From: an uncultured Alphaproteobacteria bacterium
Lineage (GTDB): Bacteria; Pseudomonadota; Alphaproteobacteria; HIMB59
DNA length: 64,000 bases
Direction of reading: 5' to 3'
NCBI GenBank assembly: GCA_902574995.1
Contig: CACGPP010000005.1
Coordinates: 1 to 64,000, forward strand
In this document: piece after piece, positions 26,559 through 35,509 of the stretch
How the letters are laid out: each line of letters starts with the position of its first letter
Position numbering within the stretch: position 1 is the first letter of the stretch
Notes under the pieces: model-generated
What the model saw: the letters and a program-made list of their open reading frames with translations, nothing else
Databases searched by the model: none
Told to the model about the DNA's origin: nothing
Translations under genes and position numbers: made by a program

Positions 26559-27397
26559 ATTGCGTTGATAAATAAACTACGAAACTTCAATGTATTTAGA
26601 CCGGGCTTACCGTTTGAAATAGTAAATTTATCAACTTTAACTATGGGCATTACAAAATTAGTAGCACTTGTCATGAATGCTTCATCTGCATCAAGAAGAG
26701 ATTTAATAGAAAATTTTTTTTCCTCAAATTTAAATTTATTTTTTTTTAAAATTGATATTAATTTATGCCTTGTACATCCCTTTAAAATTCTAAAGTTAAG
26801 TGGGTGCGTAATACATTTATTTTTTTTTATAATCCAAATACTTGAGGAATTACCCTCAGTTATCATATTTCTATTATCAAATAATACTGCTTCATGTGAT
26901 TTATTCTCTTTTGCATGATTTGCAGCTAGAACATTACCTAATAGAGAAATACTTTTAATATCTGACCTATGCCACCTTATATCTGGATAAAGAGATGTTT
27001 TTACACCTTTCAGTGCTAACTTATTTAAATATTCAAAGTTTTTATTAATTGAGTATATAATAATATTAGGCTTAAGTTTATCAGGGTATTTATGTTCCCT
27101 TGGGTTTTGATCCCCTCTTGTAATTTGAATATAAATTATACCCATTTTTAAATTATTTAATTTTTTGATTTTATTGGTGATACTAATTATTTGATTTCTA
27201 TTGAATTTAGTTTTCATGTTCATTTTTTTTAAAGAATCAAACAATCTGTTTAAATGAAGATTTAAATCTACTAATTCACCTTTGAATACAGCAATGACTT
27301 CATAAACCCCATCAGAGAATTGAAAACCTCTATCTGTTACACTGACATACGATTGATTTAGAGGTTTATATTTTCCATTAATATAACAGGTTGTCAT
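26555..27397 (-). CDS. dat: D-amino-acid transaminase (class IV, PLP)
   Basis: 280 residues of the fold-type IV aminotransferases. Near the N-terminus is VTDRGFQFSDGVYEVI; the catalytic Lys148 lies in RWHRSDIKSISLLGN, the signature of D-alanine transaminases and distinct from branched-chain enzymes. EGNSSSIWI and DEAFMTSATNFVMPI complete the site. It interconverts D-Ala and D-Glu with keto acids, feeding peptidoglycan synthesis or D-amino-acid catabolism. It is first in a four-gene operon and diverges from an M48 protease gene across 29 bp. Confidence 0.85.
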   Translation of the reverse strand: MTTCYINGKYKPLNQSYVSVTDRGFQFSDGVYEVIAVFKGELVDLNLHLNRLFDSLKKMNMKTKFNRNQIISITNKIKKLNNLKMGIIYIQITRGDQNPREHKYPDKLKPNIIIYSINKNFEYLNKLALKGVKTSLYPDIRWHRSDIKSISLLGNVLAANHAKENKSHEAVLFDNRNMITEGNSSSIWIIKKNKCITHPLNFRILKGCTRHKLISILKKNKFKFEEKKFSIKSLLDADEAFMTSATNFVMPIVKVDKFTISNGKPGLNTLKFRSLFINAI

Positions 27398-27426
27398 AAG
27401 AATAACTTTTTGGTTATATTAATACC

Positions 27427-28230
27427 ATGAATCTTAAAAGACGAGATTTTATTAAAAAATTATCATGTGCGTGTTGTGCGCCTTTATTTTTACCTTCTTG
27501 TACTGAGGTAGCTATTACAAATCGTAAACAACTCTCCATTATTTCGGATGAAAGTATCAACAAACAAGCTCTTCAAGCCTACGAACAAGTCAAAAAACAA
27601 GAAAATTTAATAGAGTCTGGTCAAAATTATAGAGCTGTAAGAGAGGTTGGTCTGAGAGTTACAGAGTCAGTAGAAGAGTATTTTTTAAAAATGGGTCAAT
27701 CAGACTCGATAAAAAATTATAATTGGGAATTTATCTTAATTGATGACAAGGACACACTTAATGCTTGGTGTATGCCTGGTGGTAAAATAGCTTTTTACAC
27801 AGGGATCTTGGATGTTGCCGCTAATAATGATGGTTTAGCCTCAATAATGGGACATGAAATTGCTCATGCGGTTGCTCGCCATAGTGTTGAAAGGGCCAGC
27901 CAAGCATTAGCAATAAATTTAGGTACTACTATCTTGGATATTGCCTTAGAGGGTGCCCTTTCGAGTACCTCAGCTGATGATTATTTAGTAAATTTAGGTC
28001 TATCTTTACCTTTTAACAGATTACAAGAATCGGAGGCTGATTATTTAGGCTTGGCCTTTATGACAATGGCCAAATACGATAATCATGAGTCATATAAAGT
28101 CTGGCAGCGAATGGCTGAAGCACAAAAAGGAAACGTACCACCAGAGTTTCTATCTACGCACCCTTCCCCCAAAAACCGTATTGAAAAGCTTAAAAACTGG
28201 ATACCTGAAGTTGATTTAAGATTTACTTAA
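27427..28230 (+). CDS. M48 family metalloprotease, Tat-type lipoprotein
   Basis: 267 residues. The N-terminus has a twin-arginine-like motif (KRRDFIKK at 4-11), a Cys-rich hydrophobic segment and a lipobox LPSC (Cys25). The catalytic HEIAH is at 143-147 and the third zinc ligand is in LQESEADYLG. WCMPGGKIAFYTGIL is typical of the YggG/LoiP and BepA-type M48B/C proteases, which degrade or assist folding of outer-membrane proteins. The C-terminus has the conserved STHPSPKNRIEKL. It is probably monocistronic. Confidence 0.88.
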   Translation: MNLKRRDFIKKLSCACCAPLFLPSCTEVAITNRKQLSIISDESINKQALQAYEQVKKQENLIESGQNYRAVREVGLRVTESVEEYFLKMGQSDSIKNYNWEFILIDDKDTLNAWCMPGGKIAFYTGILDVAANNDGLASIMGHEIAHAVARHSVERASQALAINLGTTILDIALEGALSSTSADDYLVNLGLSLPFNRLQESEADYLGLAFMTMAKYDNHESYKVWQRMAEAQKGNVPPEFLSTHPSPKNRIEKLKNWIPEVDLRFT

Positions 28231-28282
28231 AGCGTTGTTTTGTCATACTTCAAACAAATCAGAAATTTAATATATTTTAGAT

Positions 28283-28501
28283 ATGAATAAAGTTATTAAG
28301 TTAAAAAAACAGTCAAAAACAAGTGACTCTGATAGCATAAAACAGCTAAACAGTAAGCTAAACAAACTTGATAAGAAAATCGATAACCTCTATGAGAGAT
28401 TAGACGGTCATATTAACAAAATAGATAAAGTTTATTCAAGACTAGAGGAACATTTTTCTGGTATCGAAAAGCTTTTATCCTTTTTTAAATTTAGAAAATA
28501 A
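28283..28501 (+). CDS. Small coiled-coil protein, unknown
   Basis: 72 residues dominated by heptad-like repeats of leucine and isoleucine (LNSKLNKLDKKIDNLYERLD, then HINKIDKVYSRLEEHF) and a basic N-terminus. It is probably a single helical coiled coil without signal or membrane segment. It ends one base before the convergent SRAP gene. No family is recognised; small SlyX-like coiled coils look similar but lack these features. Confidence 0.5.
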   Translation: MNKVIKLKKQSKTSDSDSIKQLNSKLNKLDKKIDNLYERLDGHINKIDKVYSRLEEHFSGIEKLLSFFKFRK

Positions 28502-29071
28502 CTATCTCGATAACTCATAATTTATAACTTCTGAAGATCTTAGTAATTCTTCATAACTATTTGAAAACCATTGCCTTACATTATTTTTATTAACAATGAC
28601 CGGATTTCTATTGTGAATAAATTCTATATTTTTTAAAGAGGATTTAGTTAAAATTGAAAAATAAAAAGTATCTTCTATTAATTTATATACACCTGCAAAA
28701 AAACTGACTGGTGTTTTGGTAAATAGTTTATATTTTTCTTTCAATTCTTGGGTTTTCAACCATTCAAAATAACTACTAAAAGGTACCAAACAGCGATTAT
28801 TTGCAATGAGGCTATTACTAAAAGATTTTTCGTGTACTGTCTCTGATCGAATATTGAAAAGTGTTTTTCCTTTTGGAAGCCAATCAAATGATAATCCCCA
28901 ACTTGATTGTTTAAATACAAAATTAGAGTTTAGATTAAAGACTATAGGGGCTTGATTGGTAGGGCAAATATCTTCATTTTTATAATCAAATATTGATTTG
29001 AAGTTATCTATAGTTTCCTTCTTAAAAGAGGGGTGATTATCTTTAAGATTAAGCGAATATCTTCCGCACAC
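28502..29071 (-). CDS. SRAP-domain abasic-site sensor (YedK/HMCES type)
   Basis: 189 residues. After removal of Met the N-terminal Cys2 (MCGRYS) forms a thiazolidine with abasic sites in ssDNA. Other active-site residues are Asn73 (NIRSET), Glu103 (CLVPFSSYFEW) and His153 (FIHNRNPVIV, where the usual M is replaced by N). The protein protects replication forks. It ends three bases after the stop of the downstream-lying TRAP gene starts its own block, so the two are on one strand but not clearly coupled. Confidence 0.9.
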   Translation of the reverse strand: MCGRYSLNLKDNHPSFKKETIDNFKSIFDYKNEDICPTNQAPIVFNLNSNFVFKQSSWGLSFDWLPKGKTLFNIRSETVHEKSFSNSLIANNRCLVPFSSYFEWLKTQELKEKYKLFTKTPVSFFAGVYKLIEDTFYFSILTKSSLKNIEFIHNRNPVIVNKNNVRQWFSNSYEELLRSSEVINYELSR

Positions 29072-29073
29072 TT

Positions 29074-30156
29074 TTAAATTTTTCTAAAATTCAAGTAATT
29101 AGAAATATCAAAGTCCTTATATGAAGTTCTTAAACCTAAAAATTGAAAATAATCATCCCTAATTTTTTTTCCAAGAGAAGTATCTGTATAATTATCTAAT
29201 ACACCATTGATATTTTTTTTGGCTTCAATAACAATATCATTAGGTAGTTGCCTGAATTCTACACCAAGTGACTTCAGTTTTTCTATGGCCACAACCTCTT
29301 TATACATAAAATCAGACAACATTTCTTGATTTTCTGACTGACAAGCATACTCGATGATGCTCTTAGCTTCATTATCAAAAGAGTTCCATTTATCTAAATT
29401 CATTCCCAATGAAATAGAAACTGTAGGTTTTTTAAAATCTGGATAATAACAGTAATTTGTAACTTTATAAAAACCAAAAGCTAAATCCATAACTGGATTA
29501 GACCAATCTGCAGCGTCTATAGCTCCACTTGCTAAAGATTGAAGGATTTCACCTCCTGGTATATTTATAGAGGTTGCCCCCATAGTCTTTAATAGATCTC
29601 CTCCCATACCAGGGCTTCTTATTTTAAGTTTGGAAACATCCTCGAGACTATTTAATTCGTTTTTGAACCAACCAAATAATGTAGATCCAGTATTACCAAC
29701 TAAAAAATGTTTGATGTTAAAATTAGAACCTAATTCATCCCATAGTACTTGACCATTGCCTGAATATATCCATGAGTTAAATTCCTCGGCAGTCATTCCA
29801 AAAGGAACAGCAGCAAAAAAAGGATAGGCTTTGTTCTTTCCTCCCCAATAAAACTCTGCTGAATGATATAAATCAGCTGTTCCAGATGACACGGCATCAA
29901 ACACTCCAAACGGTGGGACTAGTTCACCAGCTGAGTAAACATTAACTTTTATTCTTTTATTAGATAAGTTCTCAATTCGCTGAGCCAACCTGTTTGCACC
30001 TAAACCTATACCAGGAAAATTTTCTGGCCATGATGTGACCATATTCAACTCTGTTATGGTGCTTGCGTGTACATTAAAACTGGAAAGTGCGGCTGCACCC
30101 AGTACAGGAATTGAGGCTTTTTTAATAAAATTTCTTCTGTTAATTTTTTTTTTCAT
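29074..30156 (-). CDS. TRAP transporter solute-binding protein (DctP/TakP type), Tat-exported
   Basis: 360 residues from ATG 30156. A longer frame upstream is rejected because its extra 67 residues precede a proper signal and overlap a divergent gene. The start MKKKINRRNFIKKASIPV has a twin-arginine motif and a hydrophobic stretch to AHA-S. The mature part carries AGELVPPFGVFDAVSSGTAD, KIRSPGMGG and GAIDAADWSNP, typical of DctP/TakP binding proteins for keto acids, mannitol or similar anions. No dctQ or dctM membrane subunits are nearby, so it is an orphan here. Confidence 0.88.
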   Translation of the reverse strand: MKKKINRRNFIKKASIPVLGAAALSSFNVHASTITELNMVTSWPENFPGIGLGANRLAQRIENLSNKRIKVNVYSAGELVPPFGVFDAVSSGTADLYHSAEFYWGGKNKAYPFFAAVPFGMTAEEFNSWIYSGNGQVLWDELGSNFNIKHFLVGNTGSTLFGWFKNELNSLEDVSKLKIRSPGMGGDLLKTMGATSINIPGGEILQSLASGAIDAADWSNPVMDLAFGFYKVTNYCYYPDFKKPTVSISLGMNLDKWNSFDNEAKSIIEYACQSENQEMLSDFMYKEVVAIEKLKSLGVEFRQLPNDIVIEAKKNINGVLDNYTDTSLGKKIRDDYFQFLGLRTSYKDFDISNYLNFRKI

Positions 30157-30193
30157 ATTTTTATATAAATAAGATAACACTTTATAAATAAAA

Positions 30194-30712
30194 ATGAAAT
30201 TAGAAGCAAAAAGTTTATTAGCCGCACTTAATGAACAAAAAGTTGAATATAAACTTTTTGAACACGAAGCTTTTTTTACTGTCGAGGAGTCTAGCAAATT
30301 AAAATCAGATTTGAATATGCAAGGTGCGCATACAAAAAATCTTTTTTTGAGGGACAAAAAGAGAAATTTTTACTTACTCTCATGCTTAGATAGCACTGAA
30401 GTAGACCTAAAAATTATTAAAAATACTATACAATGCCAAGGAAATCTCTCTTTTGGAAGTGCAGAATATTTATATGATAAACTTGGAGTCAAACCAGGCT
30501 CTGTTAGTCCCTACTCTTTAATCAATAATGTAGATAAGGATGTAAGTTTTTACTTAGATAAAAAAATAAATGATTATGAATTATGCAATTTTCACCCACT
30601 AGACAACACTAAAACAATTCAAGTAAAAACAGAGGATTGTATTAAATTTCTAAAAACAATTACGATTGTGAGATTAATTGATTTTACGACTATGGAAGTA
30701 ATTAATCTCTGA
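30194..30712 (+). CDS. PrdX/ProX-like prolyl-tRNA editing deacylase
   Basis: 172 residues of the YbaK superfamily, subgroup PrdX (DUF150-like editing domain of prolyl-tRNA synthetases): FEHEAFFTVEES, AHTKNLFLRDKK, LSFGSAEYLYDKLGVKPGSVSPYSL and the C-terminal FHPLDNTKTI. Members hydrolyse Ala-tRNA(Pro). The start diverges from the TRAP gene by 37 bp, and the 3' end overlaps yajQ by 11 bp in convergent orientation. Together with the YbaK protein at 21541 this gives two free-standing editing factors in the window. Confidence 0.88.
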   Translation: MKLEAKSLLAALNEQKVEYKLFEHEAFFTVEESSKLKSDLNMQGAHTKNLFLRDKKRNFYLLSCLDSTEVDLKIIKNTIQCQGNLSFGSAEYLYDKLGVKPGSVSPYSLINNVDKDVSFYLDKKINDYELCNFHPLDNTKTIQVKTEDCIKFLKTITIVRLIDFTTMEVINL

Positions 30713-31187
30713 AATTTTGAAACTGTAAAGGAATTTTAATATCACTAGATTTTAATAATTCGATCATTGATTGTAGATCGTCTCTTTTCTTTCCAGTTAT
30801 TCTTACTTCATCTCCATTAATTGAAGCTTGAACCTTTGCTTTCGATGATTTAACAAGATTTGTTATTTTTTTTGAGTCCTCTTTTGATATTCCATTCAAA
30901 ATATCAATAAATTGTCTTACTCTATTTCCAGAGGCAGTTTCAGTTGATTTTAGGTGAATAAATTTTGGATCTATTTTTCTTCTTACAATATTATTTTTTA
31001 AAATATCATTAAATTGAGTTAATTTAGTATTGTCGGTTGTCTCTATTGTAATAGAAAAATCGTTTCGTTCGATTGTTGAATTAGTGTTCTTAAAGTCAAA
31101 TCTATTATCAACTTCTCTTTTTGTATTATTGATGGCATTATCAATTTCTTGAATATCTGGTGACGAGACAACATCAAAAGAAGGCAT
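30702..31187 (-). CDS. yajQ: YajQ family nucleotide-binding protein
   Basis: 161 residues from ATG 31187 (MPSFDVVSSPDIQEIDNAIN). The frame is open 5 codons further, but MPSFD is the conserved YajQ start. Family features are KREVDNRFDFK, RRKIDPKF, and the C-terminal DLQSMIELLK. YajQ is a two-RRM-like domain protein; some homologues bind cyclic di-GMP or nucleic acid and act as co-regulators. Its start codon lies 2 bases from the divergent EamA start, so the pair shares essentially no intergenic region. Confidence 0.93.
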   Translation of the reverse strand: MPSFDVVSSPDIQEIDNAINNTKREVDNRFDFKNTNSTIERNDFSITIETTDNTKLTQFNDILKNNIVRRKIDPKFIHLKSTETASGNRVRQFIDILNGISKEDSKKITNLVKSSKAKVQASINGDEVRITGKKRDDLQSMIELLKSSDIKIPLQFQNFRD

Positions 31188-31189
31188 AA

Positions 31190-32062
31190 TTGAACAATAC
31201 AATATTTTTATTTATTTCAACACTAATAGTTTGGGGACCAACCTGGTATATAATTAAATTTCAACTAGGCATTGTCGATCCAATGACATCGGTTTTTTAT
31301 CGCTTTTTCTTATCTTCAATCATTATTTTAGTATTTTGTGTATTAAAAAAAATAAATCTGAGATTTTCATTAAAAGAGCATTTCTTTATAGCTGCTCTAG
31401 GAGTCTCTTTATTCAATATAAATTATGTACTGTTTTATCTATCTACAGTTCATTTAATAAGTGGATTTGTTGCTTTATGTTTTTCTTCAATATTATTTTT
31501 AAATGTAATTAATAATATTATTTTTAAAGGTAAATTTCCAAAAATTATGACTTTGGTTGGAGGTTTTATTGGAACGTTAGGATTACTTTTCATATTTTAT
31601 GATGAAATAATCAATTTTGAATTTTCAAAAGGAACTAGTATTGGAATTTTACTTGGTGTATTGGCGACATATTTTGCATCTATTGGTAACTTAATTTCAG
31701 AGTATACCTCTAAAATTAAATTGAATGTTATTGCTGTTACAGGATATGGGATGTTGTATGGCTCAATAACACTGTTAATTTATCTTTTAGTAACAGGTAT
31801 TGAACTTAATTTTGATTTCAGTTACAGATACGTCTTTTCATTATTGTATTTGGCTATTTTTGGGAGTGTATTTGGTTTCATTCTTTATTTATCAGTAATT
31901 AAAAATATTGGCGCAAATGATGCCGCATACATTGCTATAATTATGCCTCTTATTGCTCTAATTATTTCTACGATATTTGAAGGTTTGGAGTGGGACTTAA
32001 ATTTGTATGTCGGTGCAATTCTTGTATTGTTAGGAAATATATTAATATTGAAAAGAAATTAA
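31190..32062 (+). CDS. EamA/DMT superfamily transporter
   Basis: 290 residues with ten hydrophobic helices in two EamA repeats: WGPTWYIIKFQLG near the start and a second repeat from about residue 150. It is a 10-TM drug/metabolite exporter, substrate unknown; homologues export amino acids, purines or sugars. The start is TTG 31190: a stop codon lies directly upstream in frame and the first helix begins at once. It converges on an MFS gene with a 4-bp overlap. Confidence 0.85.
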   Translation: MNNTIFLFISTLIVWGPTWYIIKFQLGIVDPMTSVFYRFFLSSIIILVFCVLKKINLRFSLKEHFFIAALGVSLFNINYVLFYLSTVHLISGFVALCFSSILFLNVINNIIFKGKFPKIMTLVGGFIGTLGLLFIFYDEIINFEFSKGTSIGILLGVLATYFASIGNLISEYTSKIKLNVIAVTGYGMLYGSITLLIYLLVTGIELNFDFSYRYVFSLLYLAIFGSVFGFILYLSVIKNIGANDAAYIAIIMPLIALIISTIFEGLEWDLNLYVGAILVLLGNILILKRN

Positions 32063-33207
32063 TTCTTAAACAACTTTTGTTGAGAAGTTACTATTATGCT
32101 TGATATTATAAAAAGTATTAACATCGGAATATAGACGAATTCAATACCGAAGATATCAGCAACATAACCTAAAGCTGGTGGTGCAATCATAAAGACCCCA
32201 TAAACACCTATTGTAATTATAGTTATCCCTACCGTAGCATTAACATTTTTAATAGAAGACCCAAAGGTATAACAAATAGGAATAATTGAAGAAACACTAA
32301 AACCAGCAATAATAAAACCAATTATTGCTAATGATAGAGAACTACTTAAAACTATAATTAATGAACCCAGTAATGAACCTATCACTGAGTAAACAAGAAA
32401 ATTATAAATACCAAATATTTCTTTTAACTTATCTCCAATTAATCTACCAATAACCATACTCCCATTAAATGCTATAGCAGCAAGTCCAATATTAAAACCA
32501 TCTGCATTAATGTAATCTCTCATATATAAAGAACCCCAAGAGTCAGTACCACCCTCCAAAAATACTGCTGTAATTGATAAAATAAATAAGATTACAAGAA
32601 ATAAGGGCCAATTGAAAAATATAGACAAAATAGATAAAGAGTCTGATTTATTTTGTTTTATAGTTAAACTACCTAGAAATATTAATGGTGATAAGATCAT
32701 TACAAATATAATTGAATTTATTATAAAGCTTATTTTAAATTCCAGAAATAAACTAGTTAACAAAGATCCAGATAATAATCCAATACTCCAAAAGGCATGA
32801 AATCCTGACATCATAGGTTTTTTAAATCTTTTTTCTAAAGAAGTAGCTTGAATATTAAGAATTACCTCAAATAGTCCGTAACAAATACCGAAAATAAAAC
32901 TCAATATTGCCATAATTATAAAAGATTGAGCAAATGGAATTAAAAGCCAAAGAATGCTTATAGCAAGACCTGATAACAGTGAGATTTGTTTTGAGGGATA
33001 TATTTGTGTTATTTTTGGTGTAACTATCATAGTTAAAACAGAGCCAATTGAAAAAATTACAAACAAATATCCCATACCTGTATAATCGACATTAATTTGA
33101 TCTTTTATATCTGGTATTCTTACTGCCCAAAGTCCAACAAAAAAAGAAATTGAGAAAAATAATGCTTTGCACGCATTAGCCTCTGAAAAATTACTCTTTA
33201 ATTTCAA
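32059..33207 (-). CDS. Major facilitator superfamily transporter
   Basis: 382 residues with about twelve hydrophobic helices. The first helix carries SFFVGLWAVRIPDIK and the loop between helices 2 and 3 a reduced MFS motif. The EGGTDSWGSLYMRD stretch near residue 218 is typical of the YbjJ/FucP-like branch of sugar and drug transporters. Substrate and direction are unknown. It lies 18 bp downstream of the thioesterase gene on the same strand. Confidence 0.85.
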   Translation of the reverse strand: MKLKSNFSEANACKALFFSISFFVGLWAVRIPDIKDQINVDYTGMGYLFVIFSIGSVLTMIVTPKITQIYPSKQISLLSGLAISILWLLIPFAQSFIIMAILSFIFGICYGLFEVILNIQATSLEKRFKKPMMSGFHAFWSIGLLSGSLLTSLFLEFKISFIINSIIFVMILSPLIFLGSLTIKQNKSDSLSILSIFFNWPLFLVILFILSITAVFLEGGTDSWGSLYMRDYINADGFNIGLAAIAFNGSMVIGRLIGDKLKEIFGIYNFLVYSVIGSLLGSLIIVLSSSLSLAIIGFIIAGFSVSSIIPICYTFGSSIKNVNATVGITIITIGVYGVFMIAPPALGYVADIFGIEFVYIPMLILFIISSIIVTSQQKLFKN

Positions 33208-33225
33208 AATAGATTAATTAAATAG

Positions 33226-33663
33226 CTACCAACCACCATCATCATCTGCTTTTTTGTCTTTAACAGATTTAATAGATGAAGTTTTAACTAATTTCCATAT
33301 ACCACTTCCAGAAACAATAATTTCATTTTTTGAAAAGACTTTACAATTAACAAAACAAAGTGTTTTAGTCATTCTCTCTATAGTTGGTAAGCCTATTAGT
33401 TCATCTCCTTTTTGAGCTGAAAATGTAAAGTGAGTGTTCATGGATATAGTAACACAAGGTTTATTTCCAAAAGACTTATAAGCAGCATTGCCCATAACAT
33501 TATCTAAAAAAGACATTAAGAAACCTCCATGTGCAAATTTTCCTGAGTTAAGATGTTTTTCAGTAACAAACATTCGATATTTATCCTGATTATTTTCTGA
33601 TTTTGTCTCTAATTCACCAAGTAATTGTGTATATGAAGATTTTGATATTAACTTCCAGGTCAT
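33226..33663 (-). CDS. PaaI-type hotdog thioesterase
   Basis: 145 residues with the hotdog signature KFAHGGFLMSFLDNVMGNA (Asn/Gly/Gly active-site helix), then VTISMNTHFTFSAQKGD and VSGSGIWKLV. Members hydrolyse acyl-CoAs, often phenylacetyl- or long-chain CoA, or act as housekeeping thioesterases. A C-terminal acidic tail (DKKADDDGGW) is atypical. It diverges from the gamma-glutamyltransferase-like gene across 94 bp and precedes the MFS gene. Confidence 0.85.
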   Translation of the reverse strand: MTWKLISKSSYTQLLGELETKSENNQDKYRMFVTEKHLNSGKFAHGGFLMSFLDNVMGNAAYKSFGNKPCVTISMNTHFTFSAQKGDELIGLPTIERMTKTLCFVNCKVFSKNEIIVSGSGIWKLVKTSSIKSVKDKKADDDGGW

Positions 33664-33757
33664 ATATAACTTTATAATGCAATCTTTAAAAAAAGAAATA
33701 TTTTATGAAATTTCATAAACTATTTAACTTAGTTATTAATACTAAACTTTATGCGTA

Positions 33758-35509
33758 ATGAATAGATCTTATAGAATTGAAGATAATAGCTCTAATAGTT
33801 TTATACCTAGTTACTCTGGTACTAATGGTGCAGTAGCAACACATTCAAATTTATCCTCAATGACAGCCTATAATATTTTAAATCAAGACAGAGGTAATGC
33901 ATTTGATGCTGCTGCTGGAGCAATGTTAATTGAAGGTCTTGTAAATCCTCAAATGTTTGGAATGGGTGGTGAAGGTGTGATGATATTAAAACCCAAAAAC
34001 CAAAACCCTGTTGTCTTAAATGGAAATACTTTATCGCCAAGAAAATTTAATTTTTTAAATTTAGTTACCAGGGGTTTTACAGAAGTTCCAGATGAAGGAG
34101 TATTATGTGCTGGAGTTCCAGCAGCATTTTCTAGTATTTTTAGAATGTTACAATTATATGGAACATTAGATTTTAGGACTATTTCTAAATATGCAAAAAT
34201 ATACGCAAAAGAAGGATATCCTTTACACACAGGAATAATAAACCAAAATAAATTTGGGTTAAAAAGTCTAAAAGGTAAATTTATAAGAGAGTGGAAAAAT
34301 TCTGCTAAATTATATTTAAAAAATAATAAAATTCCAAAAGTAGGAAGTTTATTCAGAAATTCGGCTTACGCAAACTTAATAGATTATCTTGGTAATTACG
34401 AGAAAAAGATTACAGGATCTCGAAATAATAAATTTAATAAATTGCATGATGCTTTTTATAAAGGTGATGTTGCAAACTCAATTTTAAAATATTCACAAAA
34501 AAATGAAGGGCTACTTTCAAAAGAAGATTTTGAAAATTTTAATGTGAAATTTGAAAAAACAATTTCAGAAAAATATGGTGATTACCAAGTTCATAAAACT
34601 AATTTCTGGGGACAAGGATTGACTAGTTTAATGATGTTGAAAATGCTTAACAAACAAAAAATTAAATCACTTAATTCAGCTGGTGATATTCATAAATTTA
34701 CAGAAATTTTAAAATTAACTTTTGCTGACAGAGAGATGTATTTCACTGGGAAGTACAATTCAAAAGTCAAAGCAAATCACCTATTAGATGACTCTTACCT
34801 CAATAAAAGAATGCAATTAATTAAAGATAAGGCAATTGACTCTATAATTCCAGGGAACCCCCTATCCAAGAAATCATTTCTCCCAATTGAAAATGATATT
34901 AAACCATGGGGCGCTGGCACAGTTCATATAAGTATTATAGATAAAGATAATAATGCTATTTCGTGCACACCAAGTGGTGGATGGATCAGATCTAATGAAG
35001 TAATCAATGAATTAGGATTTCCCCTAGGTAATAGATTAATGACGTTTTATTTATCAAAACCAGGTCACGTAAATTTTATAGCACCTGTACAACAACCAAG
35101 GACAACATTGAGCCCTACTTTGATTATCAATCAAAAAAAGAGAGAAATTTTAAGTTGTGGGACTATGGGCGGTGACGCTCAAGATCAATGGCAAGCACAA
35201 TTTTTAATGAATTATATATTTTCAAATATGCCTATTGACCAAGCTTTAAATGAACCCAGAGTTTCATCAGAGCATTTACCTGCTTTTTTTCACCCTCATG
35301 ATCCAAATTTGAAACAATTATTATTAGAAGAGCGACTTTCGCCCTTTATTTCTCAATTAAATAAAAAAGGACATAAATGCCTTAAAACTACAGACTGGAG
35401 CGAAGGTTTTATTTTATGCGCCAGAAAACAAGATAAAATTTATGATGCATATGCAGATATTAGAAGTTATAAGAGTCAAATATTTCAAGCACAGGCACTA
35501 GCATGGTAA
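33758..35509 (+). CDS. Gamma-glutamyltransferase family protein, cytosolic type
   Basis: 583 residues of the Ntn-hydrolase GGT superfamily. The heavy subunit begins with GAVATHSNLSS and GNAFDAAAGAMLIEGLVNPQ. The putative self-cleavage nucleophile is Thr388 in GAGTVHISIID, followed by SGGWIRSNEVI and QPRTTLSPTL. No signal peptide is present, unlike periplasmic Ggt; this branch is the YwrD/oxamate-type found widely in marine bacteria and its substrate is unknown. It overlaps mazG by 7 bp. Confidence 0.87.
   Translation: MNRSYRIEDNSSNSFIPSYSGTNGAVATHSNLSSMTAYNILNQDRGNAFDAAAGAMLIEGLVNPQMFGMGGEGVMILKPKNQNPVVLNGNTLSPRKFNFLNLVTRGFTEVPDEGVLCAGVPAAFSSIFRMLQLYGTLDFRTISKYAKIYAKEGYPLHTGIINQNKFGLKSLKGKFIREWKNSAKLYLKNNKIPKVGSLFRNSAYANLIDYLGNYEKKITGSRNNKFNKLHDAFYKGDVANSILKYSQKNEGLLSKEDFENFNVKFEKTISEKYGDYQVHKTNFWGQGLTSLMMLKMLNKQKIKSLNSAGDIHKFTEILKLTFADREMYFTGKYNSKVKANHLLDDSYLNKRMQLIKDKAIDSIIPGNPLSKKSFLPIENDIKPWGAGTVHISIIDKDNNAISCTPSGGWIRSNEVINELGFPLGNRLMTFYLSKPGHVNFIAPVQQPRTTLSPTLIINQKKREILSCGTMGGDAQDQWQAQFLMNYIFSNMPIDQALNEPRVSSEHLPAFFHPHDPNLKQLLLEERLSPFISQLNKKGHKCLKTTDWSEGFILCARKQDKIYDAYADIRSYKSQIFQAQALAW

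Noticed and set aside
30157..30357. N-terminal extension of the TRAP binding-protein frame
   Set aside because: It would put 67 residues without features before a proper twin-arginine signal and overlap the divergent PrdX gene; ATG 30156 is a better start.
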